Assembly: GCF_000745215.1 (NCBI RefSeq)
Contig: NZ_JQNK01000006.1
Span: 1-64,000, forward strand
Source of the DNA: Methylosinus sp. PW1
GTDB taxonomy: Bacteria > Pseudomonadota > Alphaproteobacteria > Rhizobiales > Beijerinckiaceae
DNA: 64,000 nt
Direction of reading: 5' to 3'
In this document: positions 8,665 to 17,674 of the stretch, one piece after another
How the letters are laid out: each line of letters begins with the position of its first letter
Numbering within the stretch: the first letter of the stretch is position 1
Notes under the pieces: generated by a model
The model's database searches: none
Told to the model about the DNA's origin: nothing
The model's input: the letters and a program-made list of their open reading frames with translations, nothing else
Program-made: the position numbers and the translations under genes

Positions 8665-11600
8665 TCAGCGTTGAGTTCTGATCGAGCTGATCAGTCTGTC
8701 GGCGCGGAATGCGGCGCGCACCGGATTGGTCAAAAGCACCCGCGCGACCACGCCCGCATGGCCGGGCCATTGAACGGTCTGCGGATGGCTGTTGGGATCG
8801 CGGACAGGAAAGCTGCGGCTCGTGCTGAGGAAGCGGCCGGGCGGTATGGCGCCGAAGTCCGCCCAGTCGAGATTGTCGTGGTCGGTGGAGGGGCTAGGAT
8901 TGGTTGCGAGGCCGAAGCGCGGCGCGGCCGGGTTTTGCGCTATCACGATCCACCAATTGCCGCCGCCGGTCACCTGTTCCGCCGTCAGGTCGAAGCCGAC
9001 GAGCCGGTAGTCAGGATCGAGATGGATGTGGAAAAGAATCGCCGCTTCCGAGCCGGCGATGAACTGGGGCGGCCCGCTTGCATTCGACGCGCGCATCGCT
9101 GTGACGACCGTGTCGGGAAAGCGCCGGAAGAGCTCGGCCCGCGCCACCAGCGCCAGCGCCCCCGCGCCCGCCGCCTTGTCGCCGCCGATGGAGAAATGGC
9201 TGCCGAGCGGCTTCTTGTCGAACCGATGGATCGGATTCGTCAACTCGTCTTCGTCCGGGTCCCAGAAGCGCTTGAAATAGGTGCCGCGCTGGTCGGTCGG
9301 ATAATCGCGCCACAACAGCTCGCGTCCCATCTCGTCCGAGGCGCCGATCAGGAACGCCTCGGCGAAAGCCGGATTGATCGATAGCAGCGTGATGAAATCG
9401 CGTTCGGGAATGAGGCCGAGGCCCGGCGCGATCCATTCGCGATCATAGTCTTCGAGCGCGGCGTACATGGGACGGTTGAAAACGGGCGCGGCCATGATCG
9501 GGGCAAGCCCGACGCGATCGAACCAGTCGGGCGCGACGCAGTCGGGCAGACGGACGAGGCGGCCCTTAAAGGCCGCCCTGGCGGTTTGCAAGGGGTCGAT
9601 CTGCTTGAGCAGCGAAGGCTTCGTGACCGCGAGCGGGCCGAGATCGGTTCTCGCCGGGGGCGGCAGGGCGACGCCGGCGACGATGCCGGCCATGTCGGCG
9701 CGCACCTTGTCCATGCCCTGGGCGTTCAATTCCTTGATCACGTCGGTGACGCGGCGGGAAACGTCGGTTTCGAACCGCACCAGCGGCGCCTCGCGCGGCG
9801 GCGCTCCCGCCGGAGGCGCCTGAGGGCGATCAACGATGATCGGGCTGGCGCGCCGGCCGATGGCGACGGACGGCTCCGCAAGCTGCGGGACGACGCGAAT
9901 CGTCGGCCGCGGCGTCGGCGCCGTGACCGACGGGCTCAGACCGGGACTGGTCAGCTCGATTCCGCCGAACCTCCGGACGGGCGTCGTCGGGCGGACCGCG
10001 CGCAGCCAATCCTGCTGGGGAGCGACGCGCTCGACCTTCGCCAGGCCGACCTTCGCTGCGTCGGAAACGCCGCTCTCCGCATTGGCAATGCCCACCATCA
10101 CCTCCGCGGCCGCCCCGGCCTCGGCGAATCCCCCCGCGGCGCTCTGCGGGATGCGGGCTTCGATCTCTTCCAGCGCCTGTCGGCCAAAGATGTCGCCGGG
10201 CGGCTCGACTGGGCCGACCCAGGGCGAGCGGCCAAGCACGGTCACGGCGGCGCCGGCCTGGGCCAGCTTTTGCGCCTTTTCAGCCAGAACAGCTTGGGCC
10301 CGGTCGAGAGGCGCGCCGCTGACCTTGGCGATGACCTCCGGACTGAAGAATTTCCGTCCGGCTTCGGAGAGGCCGGAGATTCCGTCTGGATTGCCGTAGA
10401 GGCGGCGATGGTCTCGGAAGCCGCCTTCGGTCGCCACCATGCGGCTGGGACTTGTGCCCAGATCCTGGCGCCGGGCAAGCGGCCCGCTCGGGCGCGTCGC
10501 ACGGCGAAAGCCGGCGTCGAGCGTCGATTGGGCCGTCCGGCTGTCGATGACCGCCGCGGCGACCGTGCGCGGCGCGCCGGCGTCCCGGATGCGCGCGTGG
10601 ACATTTCGCGTCACCTGCATCAGCCGGCCGGGATCGAGCGGCTGGAGATGGCGCTTCATGATCGAGAGGTTCAGCACCTCGGCGAACTTCGCCCAGATGA
10701 CGACCTGATTGGCGCGGCGGATGCCATCGACCTGCGCCCAGGCGGCCTGCATCAACTGCTCCTGGTCCTTCTGCACGACACGCGCGCCGAGGCCGGCGAC
10801 GATGCGATGCAGGGGATTGGTGTTGATCTGTGTGAACCAGTCTGCGTCCGCCGTGGCGGCGGCGAAAGGGCCGAAGGGCGGCGAACCGAAGGCCGCCCCA
10901 AGCCGGTTGGCCGCCCGTTGATAACGCGCATAGAGCCGCGCGCCGACGCGCGGCAGATCGGGGTCGTCGGCATTGGCCTCGTCGAGGCGCTTTCGCAACG
11001 CGTCCCGGCGTTCGACCGGCCAAGGCGCGGGCGCCGCCGGGCCGTTGGCCGCGGGCGAGTAGAGCGCGCATTCCAGCACCTGGACGCCGCCGGCCTCGCC
11101 CCCAACCATGGCCGGAAGATCGCCGATCGACCCCGAGAGATCGATGAAGCGCCGCCCGATCGCCCAAGGCGCCGCAATCCCCTTGATGCGCTCGGCGAGC
11201 GCCCGGAAATCGCCGCCAGGCTTGGTGCGGAAGGCCCAGGAGTCATAGACCGGCAGCACGATGTCGGCGGCCTCGTCGCCGGGCGAACGCGTCCATGCCG
11301 GCGCCAACGTTCCCCCGCTCTGGCCGAGCCCCGCCTTTACGCCGCAATCGAAGGCCGGAACCAGGGCGGCGATGTAATCCACGCCCTGAGCCAGCCGGCG
11401 TGGGCAGAGGATGCGCGAAAGATTGGCCGGAGCGTGCTCGTCCGAGAGGCGGGTTTCGACCGTATCCGCTCCCGAGCCCCGCATTCGCGGATGCTCGCCG
11501 TCCAGCGCGACGCCCACGAGCTGCGCATGGCAGAAACGGGTGTGGTCGGTCAGTGGCTGCAACTGGCCCTTCTTCGTCCAGATCTGGTCGGGGCGTTCGT

Positions 11601-12078
11601 CCGCCGACGGCTCGATGCGCGAGACGGCCGCTTCGCAGACGATCAACGCCAGCCAGGGCTGGCACACGTCGCCCTGCGCCGGTGTCGGCGAGAAAAGCCA
11701 AGGGTAGTCGGGCCGGGCGAATTCGATATGCGCCAGATAGCCCTCCTCCGCCTCGAAGGTGTTGGGGGCTGGCTCGCGTCGGATAATCTGATCGACGTCT
11801 ACGCCCGTCAGATCACCTGGGCCGATCAGAGTGAGTTCGTGGCCGACCTTCTCGCTCGCGGAGCCGTCATTCGAGTCCGCGACCTCGACGTCAATGGTGA
11901 TGGTCGCGCGATTGCCGGGGGGCGACTTGGCGATCGCCGCCGCGAGCCCGTTCCTCACAAAGGGCAGGAACACGTAGTCGCCGAGATGGATGTTCTCCGG
12001 CGTGTAGGCGATCGCAGCAAGCGCCTGGGGCGAGACGAAAAAGGCCGCGCCGGCGCGCAGTTTGAGACTGTCGGCCAT
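8665..12078 (-). CDS. unknown 1137 aa protein of four-gene cluster
   Basis: The open frame extends further upstream, but the start at 12078 (MADSLKLRAGAAFF) is preferred: its ATG shares a base with the TGA of the upstream 980 aa gene (TGATG), the signature of translational coupling, and the upstream extension is Arg-rich out-of-frame shadow. Residues about 126-150 contain PWLFSPTPAQ and QPWLALIVCE, a pattern I associate only with uncharacterised large proteins. The middle is Ala/Pro-rich. No signal peptide, membrane segment or catalytic motif is evident. Its place between two other giant genes suggests a shared complex; that is inference. Confidence 0.82.
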   Translation of the reverse strand: MADSLKLRAGAAFFVSPQALAAIAYTPENIHLGDYVFLPFVRNGLAAAIAKSPPGNRATITIDVEVADSNDGSASEKVGHELTLIGPGDLTGVDVDQIIRREPAPNTFEAEEGYLAHIEFARPDYPWLFSPTPAQGDVCQPWLALIVCEAAVSRIEPSADERPDQIWTKKGQLQPLTDHTRFCHAQLVGVALDGEHPRMRGSGADTVETRLSDEHAPANLSRILCPRRLAQGVDYIAALVPAFDCGVKAGLGQSGGTLAPAWTRSPGDEAADIVLPVYDSWAFRTKPGGDFRALAERIKGIAAPWAIGRRFIDLSGSIGDLPAMVGGEAGGVQVLECALYSPAANGPAAPAPWPVERRDALRKRLDEANADDPDLPRVGARLYARYQRAANRLGAAFGSPPFGPFAAATADADWFTQINTNPLHRIVAGLGARVVQKDQEQLMQAAWAQVDGIRRANQVVIWAKFAEVLNLSIMKRHLQPLDPGRLMQVTRNVHARIRDAGAPRTVAAAVIDSRTAQSTLDAGFRRATRPSGPLARRQDLGTSPSRMVATEGGFRDHRRLYGNPDGISGLSEAGRKFFSPEVIAKVSGAPLDRAQAVLAEKAQKLAQAGAAVTVLGRSPWVGPVEPPGDIFGRQALEEIEARIPQSAAGGFAEAGAAAEVMVGIANAESGVSDAAKVGLAKVERVAPQQDWLRAVRPTTPVRRFGGIELTSPGLSPSVTAPTPRPTIRVVPQLAEPSVAIGRRASPIIVDRPQAPPAGAPPREAPLVRFETDVSRRVTDVIKELNAQGMDKVRADMAGIVAGVALPPPARTDLGPLAVTKPSLLKQIDPLQTARAAFKGRLVRLPDCVAPDWFDRVGLAPIMAAPVFNRPMYAALEDYDREWIAPGLGLIPERDFITLLSINPAFAEAFLIGASDEMGRELLWRDYPTDQRGTYFKRFWDPDEDELTNPIHRFDKKPLGSHFSIGGDKAAGAGALALVARAELFRRFPDTVVTAMRASNASGPPQFIAGSEAAILFHIHLDPDYRLVGFDLTAEQVTGGGNWWIVIAQNPAAPRFGLATNPSPSTDHDNLDWADFGAIPPGRFLSTSRSFPVRDPNSHPQTVQWPGHAGVVARVLLTNPVRAAFRADRLISSIRTQR

Positions 12079-15020
12079 CACGCCAACCCCGCGGACAATG
12101 TGGTGAGTTCCACCCCGGCATGCGCGCCGAGCCTGACCAACTGGGCGGCGACGCTCGCTGGCAGCGCCCCGTCGGGATGCGACAGCGCGAGCGTCTCCGC
12201 CGACACGACCCGCACATCGCCGCGCGGCGTGACGATCTCCTCCGAGGGGCGCGGGCCGACGGGGATGTAGGGATTGCCCTTGAACTGGCGCGACTTGCCC
12301 GCCGCCGCGAGCAGCTTGCCGGCGCCGGCTTTGGGGTCGATCAGCCATTTGACCGTCAGGCCGTCGAAATTCTCGTTCGGGCAGACGGTGTTCCAGGCAT
12401 AGCCGGCGTGCGTCGCATCCGAGAAGGCCGCGCCCCGCGCCGCGCCCATGCCGCAGCCGGAGTCGTGGTCTTCATATTCCGGCCGCGCCAGCACTTCCTG
12501 ATCGGAAAGCTCCAGGAAATGGCCGGGCGGAAAATGGTCGACGAGCGGCCACACCGCGCCGGCGTTCGCGCCGTTGAGCCTGGGGGCGCGCAGATTGATG
12601 CGCTTGCGTTTGACCTTGCTCGAACCGATGCGGTCGATGTCGGTCTCGAGCGGCACGCTGATCTGGCGGAGCTCGATCTGACCGAGGGGATGATAAAGCT
12701 TCGCGTCGTCGGCCGGCGCCAGCCGTGCGATCGACTGCGCGTCGGGCGGCAATCGCGGACTCCAGGCCGCCTCGGCGCGCAGGGCCGCCGCAGCGACCGG
12801 TATGGGATCGATTTCCGGCGCGGGAGCCGGAGTCTTGTTCCCCCATTCGATGGGGCCGACGTCGACGGGCACGTCCCACCACAGGATTTCGACATCGGCG
12901 TGTCCCTCCAGCCGGAAGGGCTGATCGCCGGAGAGCTCGCCCCTGAAGGTTACGCCCGCCAGCGTTTCGCCGAAGGCAGAGACCTTGATTCCCGCATCGA
13001 TGCGAATCACGAAATAGAAATACGGCGCCCATTTGAAGAGCGCGTCGAGCTGCAACCAAGCCTCCGCCTTGGCGGGAGAGAACTTTGCGATGAGCTCCAC
13101 GCGTCCGCCGAACTGCACCGTATTGGAGGTGATGGCGACATAGGCGGTCGCCGAGAGCGACAGCCAGTCGACGGACGGCGTGAATTTCATGCCGACCGGC
13201 TGCATATCTCCGATCTGCTTCGGCGCCTCGTAGCCGGGGAAGAAGCCGCCCACCGAAAGGACGAAGGCGCCTTCCCCCGCCCACTGGATGAAGAGCGCGA
13301 GATCGCCCGTGATCTCGATCTTGAAGAGCTTCGATTTCGCAAGCGAGACCTTGAGAAAGAAATAGTCGGACGTGATCTCGCCCACCAGCTCCGCACGCAG
13401 ATCGACGATGCGCAGATTTTCCTCGACGTCGGCGGAAGGTACGCCGATCTCGACCGCGCCGAGCAGTACGATCTTGGGGTCCGGCAAGGACAGCACGATC
13501 CCGAGCCGCGCCTTGACGAAACCCGCCTGCGAACCCCAACCCAGCTCGGCGATCGGCCCGACGACGAAGCCGTCCGCGCGCGGCGGAAAAATCCTGCCGA
13601 GCTGGTTCAGGATCTGCGGCGCCGCCGCAACCGGATCGGCGGGGAAGAGAAGCTGCCCGACGACGCCGTCCTTCAGGCCGTCGCGCAGGGCGTCGCTGTC
13701 GAGCGCCCGTTCGATCGCGAGAATGCCGCCGAGCCCGGAAAGCGTAAAGCCGAAGCCCAGTTCGATCTTCGGCGAGAAATGCACGCCGATGACGATGACC
13801 AGATTGAAGGGCTCGGTCCCCAGCAGGCCGATGGCGGTCACGCCGATCTTGACGAATTCGAGCTGGAAGACGCCGCCATATTCGCTCTTGACCTCGTCAT
13901 AGCGCAGATAGCCGCCGCCGGTGACGACGGACGTCTTGAGACGCATGCCCGCGCCTGAAGGAATCTTCGGCTTGACCTCGGGATCGCCGCCGTCGACCCA
14001 GCGGATCGAAACGCCGCCGCCCTCGACCACCACGGCGAAAGCATCGCCCAGCTTTCCCGCGACGGTGACGGTTACGTTCACGCGGTTCTTGTTCTTCTCA
14101 TTGTCTTGCGCGGGCTGCTCGATCCCGAATTCGCGCAGTTCGACTCCGGGATAGGAGAAGCGGACCGGCAGCGTGATCCGCTTGTCCTTGCCCGAGCCGA
14201 AGGTCAGTCCGTCATGCGTATCGAGCGTGATGGCCACCTGATCGGAATCGGCCGTCGGCTGCCGGCCCGGCATGATCTTTTCGAGGAGCTTGTCGCCCCT
14301 CAGTCCGGCCTTGAGATTCGTCTTGAGTTCGACGCCGGCCTTGACGTCGCTCTTGTAAGTGAAGAAGGCGACGAGCGAGCCGCCGTCAAAACCCAGCGGC
14401 GGAACCGAACCGGACCCGGCCGACGCAAAATCGACATGCAGCCGCTTTTCGTCGTAATTCCAGACGAGCTTGTCGCCCAACTTGTTGGAAGCGCTGTCGA
14501 CGCTGAGCACGAGCTTGCAGAGCTTGTCAAAATTGGCGGTGACGGCGCCGCCTGCATTGTTGAGCAGCTTCTTGATCGGCGCGTTCATGCCGTTGATGTC
14601 GGCCTTGATCTGCGCCGCGGTCATCGACCCGTTCGCCTTCTCGGAGACTTTCTCGGCGATCTTGCCGATGGCGTTGTCATAGGCGACGAGCAGTTTGCCG
14701 AGCGCTGTAAGCGCCCGCATTGTCTCGCCCACGCCGAATGGGCTCGTGCCCAGCTCCGCCGCCATCTCCTGCACGGCGGCCTTGCCGTCGTTGATTTCCT
14801 TGTCGATCGCGCCCTTCAACGCCTTGCCGGCATTAGTGAGCTGCGTGACGTCGTCCTTGACCTGATCAAATGCGGTCTTTGTGCTGCCGGTCTTGCCGTC
14901 GGCGAGCGATGCGATGAGCTTGCCGCTATCGGAGAAGCTGTCGCCTACGAGGTCTGCCGCCCGTGTATGCGCGAAAGCGACGAACCCTTTGCCGAACGAT
15001 GAAAAAATGTCTTCCGACAC
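12078..15020 (-). CDS. DUF6603-type large protein, first gene of four-gene cluster
   Basis: 980 aa. The N-terminal 200 residues are predicted helical (Lys/Ala/Asp-rich, repeated DGKAA and AEKVSEK types). The middle is rich in beta-strand patterns and holds LSLPDPKIVLLGAVEIGVP near residue 510 and VLSVGGFFPGY near 588, which I recognise as DUF6603-like; the function of that domain is not known. The start is GTG at 15018-15020 with GAGG about 8 bases upstream. It heads the minus-strand operon, and the 147-base gap to the IS6 end at 15167 must hold the promoter unless transcription enters from the IS. No signal peptide is seen. Confidence 0.85.
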   Translation of the reverse strand: MSEDIFSSFGKGFVAFAHTRAADLVGDSFSDSGKLIASLADGKTGSTKTAFDQVKDDVTQLTNAGKALKGAIDKEINDGKAAVQEMAAELGTSPFGVGETMRALTALGKLLVAYDNAIGKIAEKVSEKANGSMTAAQIKADINGMNAPIKKLLNNAGGAVTANFDKLCKLVLSVDSASNKLGDKLVWNYDEKRLHVDFASAGSGSVPPLGFDGGSLVAFFTYKSDVKAGVELKTNLKAGLRGDKLLEKIMPGRQPTADSDQVAITLDTHDGLTFGSGKDKRITLPVRFSYPGVELREFGIEQPAQDNEKNKNRVNVTVTVAGKLGDAFAVVVEGGGVSIRWVDGGDPEVKPKIPSGAGMRLKTSVVTGGGYLRYDEVKSEYGGVFQLEFVKIGVTAIGLLGTEPFNLVIVIGVHFSPKIELGFGFTLSGLGGILAIERALDSDALRDGLKDGVVGQLLFPADPVAAAPQILNQLGRIFPPRADGFVVGPIAELGWGSQAGFVKARLGIVLSLPDPKIVLLGAVEIGVPSADVEENLRIVDLRAELVGEITSDYFFLKVSLAKSKLFKIEITGDLALFIQWAGEGAFVLSVGGFFPGYEAPKQIGDMQPVGMKFTPSVDWLSLSATAYVAITSNTVQFGGRVELIAKFSPAKAEAWLQLDALFKWAPYFYFVIRIDAGIKVSAFGETLAGVTFRGELSGDQPFRLEGHADVEILWWDVPVDVGPIEWGNKTPAPAPEIDPIPVAAAALRAEAAWSPRLPPDAQSIARLAPADDAKLYHPLGQIELRQISVPLETDIDRIGSSKVKRKRINLRAPRLNGANAGAVWPLVDHFPPGHFLELSDQEVLARPEYEDHDSGCGMGAARGAAFSDATHAGYAWNTVCPNENFDGLTVKWLIDPKAGAGKLLAAAGKSRQFKGNPYIPVGPRPSEEIVTPRGDVRVVSAETLALSHPDGALPASVAAQLVRLGAHAGVELTTLSAGLA

Positions 15021-15166
15021 GACAGCCTCGTCACGGCGAGAGGGGATGCCCTGCTCGATGTTGAAAAGCGGAAATCAGTATCGCTAGAAAGCTATGCGAC
15101 CTTCGCGGTTTTAGCAATAGAGGCATCGTGGAATCTGTTCGAAATTGGGTTGCGGTGCAAATTTTG
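15021..15166 (-). promoter_or_regulatory. probable promoter region of the four-gene cluster
   Basis: This is the only non-coding stretch upstream of the GTG at 15020, bounded by an IS6 end at 15167. I could not identify a convincing -35/-10 pair. The assignment rests on position alone. Confidence 0.35.
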
Positions 15167-15965
15167 GGCTCTGTCGCGAATTTTTCTCGCGGGTCGGTAG
15201 GGCTATGATCGCAGGCAGCTAAGCAGGCGGGATAGCGCGATGATTGATTTCAAGGGCAGCCATTTTGAACGCGACGTGATCCTATGGGGCGTCCCCTGGT
15301 ATTTGGCGTATCCTATGAGCTATCGTCAACTTGAGGAAATGATGGAAGAGCGAGGCGTCGAAGTCGACCATTCCACGCTCAACCGCTGGGTCGTCAAATA
15401 TGCGCCTTTGCTGGAGAAGCAGTTCCGTGCTCGCAAGCGCTCGATCGGATCCAGCTGGCGTCTCGATGAGACCTACGTGAAAGTCAAAGGTTGCTGGAAA
15501 TATCTGTATCGGGCGGTCGACAATGCAGGCGCGACGGTGAATTTCCTGCTGACGGCCAAGAGGGACTGCAAAGCCGCGTTGCGCTTTTTGCGAAAGGCGA
15601 TCGGCCAGCATGGCGAGCCGGAGAAGATCACGATCGACAAGAGCGGCGCCAACACGGCAGCGATCGAAAGCTACAATGCGGAGCATGAAGCGGACATCGA
15701 AATCCGCCGCATCAATATCTCAACAATATTGTTGAACAGGACCATCGAGCGGCGAAGCGAGTGACGCGGCCGATGTTGGGTTTCAAATCATTTCGATCAG
15801 CTGCTGCGACGCTTTCTGGCATCGAGCTCATGCACATGATCCGAAAGGGGCAGCTGCAAACGACAAGCGAATTGCGTCCAGCACAGCAGTTCTACGCCAT
15901 CGCCGCGTGACCCGCGTCGTTCGTACGCGCTCATCACGTCTATAAACAAAAATTGCGACAAAGCC
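15167..15965 (+). mobile_element. IS6-family element with frameshifted transposase
   Basis: The left end begins GGCTCTGTCGCGAATTTT at 15167 and the right end, read inward from 15965, begins GGCTTTGTCGCAATTTTTGT; these are matched IS6 (IS26-like) terminal repeats. The 799 bp length is typical. The flanking octamers differ (AAATTTTG against AAGTCTTT), so no target duplication remains, which suggests a deletion or rearrangement next to the element. Confidence 0.88.
15240..15910 (+). pseudogene. IS6-family transposase, frameshifted
   Basis: The N-terminal 160 residues match the intact IS6 transposase at 18492-19163, including the catalytic region with RLDETYVK and TIDKSGAN. A single A is missing near 15715 (ATCAATATC here, ATCAAATATC in the intact copy). 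The annotated frame therefore ends early at 15764, while the true C-terminal reading (MLGFKSF, ELMHMIRKG) continues in another frame to a stop at 15910. The third catalytic residue is lost from the main frame, so this copy should be inactive. Confidence 0.88.
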
Positions 15966-16763
15966 AAGTCTTTTGCCAATTTATCCTTCCGCGTGCGTCA
16001 ATCGCATGAATATGCAAATCGCGCTGCGATGGCGCGATGGTCGCCGTGGGGCCGGGAACGGCTCCCTTGCAGGGTGGGACGATGAAACGAGCGAACGGAT
16101 TTCGATCGAGAACGGCGTCAAATGTCGCTTCCCGTTCATAGGCGCCATCGCCCATGAACGAAGCCGCAGCCTGGGGCAACTTGTCCAACAGCGCGGGGAC
16201 GTGAGACGCGCCGTCGACATCCTTGTCCGTGAGATCGAAGGTGACGATCTCGCCGGTGTCCGCGTCAATGCCAACATGCAACTTGCGCCAGGCGCGGCGC
16301 TTTATGGTTCTGTGTTTTTCAGACAACCACTCGCCGGCGCCGCGCAATTTCAGTCCGGTGCTATCGACGATCAGATGAAGCTCGCCGGTTCCCATCCGCG
16401 CAGGCTGGCAAACAGACAGGCCACATGCTCGACGGCTCAGCTTCGTATGATCTGGAACCGGCAGGTCGATCTCCAACATTTTCATGATAGAGCCGATCTG
16501 GCCTTCACTCTGACGCAGCGCCAATCGAAACACGGCGCGTAAAGTGAGGGCGGTTTCAATTGGCGAGATCCCAATAGTGGCGCTGCCCCCCCCCCCCGCG
16601 TCGTGCGAAGCTGCGCCCTCCAACCGACGATTGCTTCGGGCGTGAGCCAGATCGTAAGGCTGCCGCGATTGCGCAGCGCCGCATCATGGTCCCGCCAGTT
16701 CGCGACCCGATGACGCGGACGCGGAATGTCGCGCCTGCCCTTCGCGTGAAACTTGAAAGGCAT
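15966..16763 (-). pseudogene. IS5-family transposase, frameshifted and 3' truncated
   Basis: The minus-strand reading starts MPFKFHAKGRRDIPRPR at 16763 and runs to a run of twelve C (plus strand, 16586-16597), where the frame changes. It resumes as a typical IS5 DDE domain with IVDSTGLK, HVGIDADTGEIV and MGDGAYE. It ends at the junction with IS6 just after GRINWQK, short of the usual IS5 C-terminus. The homopolymer could be a slippage site, a mutation or a sequencing error. Confidence 0.82.
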
Positions 16764-16848
16764 GGTCCGCTCCCGTCGTCAAAACCGGAAGCATGTTTTC
16801 CCCAGCATTCCTTAAAATCCCGGATCACCAGGTATCCCTGCACCAAGC
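15966..16848 (-). mobile_element. IS5-family element, truncated by IS6
   Basis: The element lies inside an IS6 sequence on its right (16849 onward) and is cut on its left by the IS6 copy ending at 15965. The right-end stretch (about 16735-16848) recurs at 2230-2346. The left end is missing. Confidence 0.75.
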
Positions 16849-16964
16849 TCACGTCGCGTTCAAAATGGCTGCCCTTGAAGTCGATCATCGCGCCGTTCCG
16901 CCTGCCCCACTCCACAGCGATCATGCCTCAACCGACCCGCGAGGAAAATTCGCGACAGAGCCTA
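16849..16964 (-). mobile_element. IS6-family left-end remnant split by IS5
   Basis: Read on the minus strand from 16964 the sequence begins GGCTCTGTCGCGAATTTTCC, continues through the leader and reaches the transposase start MIDFKGSHFERDV, where it is broken by the IS5 end. It is the 5' part of an IS6 element in opposite orientation to the copy at 15167. The remaining part of this element is absent. Confidence 0.8.
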
Positions 16965-17017
16965 CAAAGATCGCATGCTGAAGCGGTGTTGTCTGTTATT
17001 TATTGACAGAAAAGCGG

Positions 17018-17521
17018 CTACGCTGATATCCAGATTGCGGCGAGCCAAGCGACGATGGCTGCCCCATAAATCAAATTAGTTGCACTGCTGTGCCTGATGA
17101 GGCTGAACTTTTGTGGTTCTAGCCGCCCGCGAAAGACTCCGGTGTCCACCCCTAACTCGTCTTCGATCTTTCTTCCCCGGATGATCAGGTCGTTGTGCAG
17201 TTCAGAATTTCGTAGGTCGTAGATCAACAGTCCCAAGGTCACCATGAGCCCAAGGACCGAAAACAGGATGCGAACTTGCGGTGCAATGAATTTGCTCGGT
17301 TCCCCACTGCCGATGACCGTCGCCAGAGACAGCAAGGACGCCGTCGGGACCAGCGCGAGCAATTTGAACCGGACATCGACCAGCATCCGCCATGTCGTGC
17401 AAGTCTGCTCGTAGAGCTTAAACAGCAGATCGCTGTCGCCTGGCGATAACTCAGCCACTCGAGCGCTTCGGATGGTGGGAAGGTGGGTCGTATCGGATTT
17501 GTGGTTTTCTCGATTACTCAT
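17018..17521 (-). CDS. small membrane protein, SLATT-like layout
   Basis: 167 aa from the ATG at 17519-17521; a TTG five codons upstream is possible but less likely. The product has a charged N-terminus, two hydrophobic segments (about residues 57-77 and 86-106) and a third at the very C-terminus. A charged stretch with YDLRNSELHNDLIIRGRK lies between. The layout resembles small membrane proteins of the SLATT type seen with nucleotide-signalling systems, but no nucleotidyltransferase partner is present here, so the assignment is loose. It is stranded between IS elements; its start faces a short broken reading frame at 17591. Confidence 0.6.
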   Translation of the reverse strand: MSNRENHKSDTTHLPTIRSARVAELSPGDSDLLFKLYEQTCTTWRMLVDVRFKLLALVPTASLLSLATVIGSGEPSKFIAPQVRILFSVLGLMVTLGLLIYDLRNSELHNDLIIRGRKIEDELGVDTGVFRGRLEPQKFSLIRHSSATNLIYGAAIVAWLAAIWISA

Positions 17522-17590
17522 TGTCGGCAACCTCAAGCGGTGCTATCCTATTTATATTATGATATAAGCATCTGATGCGGAGCCACTTCA

Positions 17591-17674
17591 ATGTGGGACA
17601 AGCTTTACGATCTCACGGATCGACTTGTCAACAGCGGAGAGATTTCACCTCAGGGCGATCGGGTGAAGAAGTAG
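17591..17674 (+). other. possible 5' fragment of a gene cut by ISAs1
   Basis: A 27-codon frame (MWDKLYDLTDRLVNSGE and on) ends in TAG right where the ISAs1-type element begins. Codon use looks coding, but it is too short to identify. It may be the start of a gene whose remainder was lost. Confidence 0.25.

Noticed and set aside
2289..8681. Long plus-strand frames (553, 647, 250 codons) opposite the four-gene cluster
   Set aside because: Same antisense-shadow composition and no recognisable motif.
9586..12270. 894-codon open frame on the plus strand opposite the 1137 aa gene
   Set aside because: Arg/Ala/Gly-rich antisense shadow of a GC-rich gene, with no ribosome site or domain; the minus strand has coupled starts and coding character.
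12079..12348. Upstream extension of the 1137 aa gene (90 codons)
   Set aside because: Arg-rich and overlaps the preceding gene; TGATG coupling at 12078 gives a better start.
12120..15002. Plus-strand frames of 612 and 298 codons opposite the DUF6603-type gene
   Set aside because: Shadows with high Arg and no family pattern; the minus strand carries the conserved segments.
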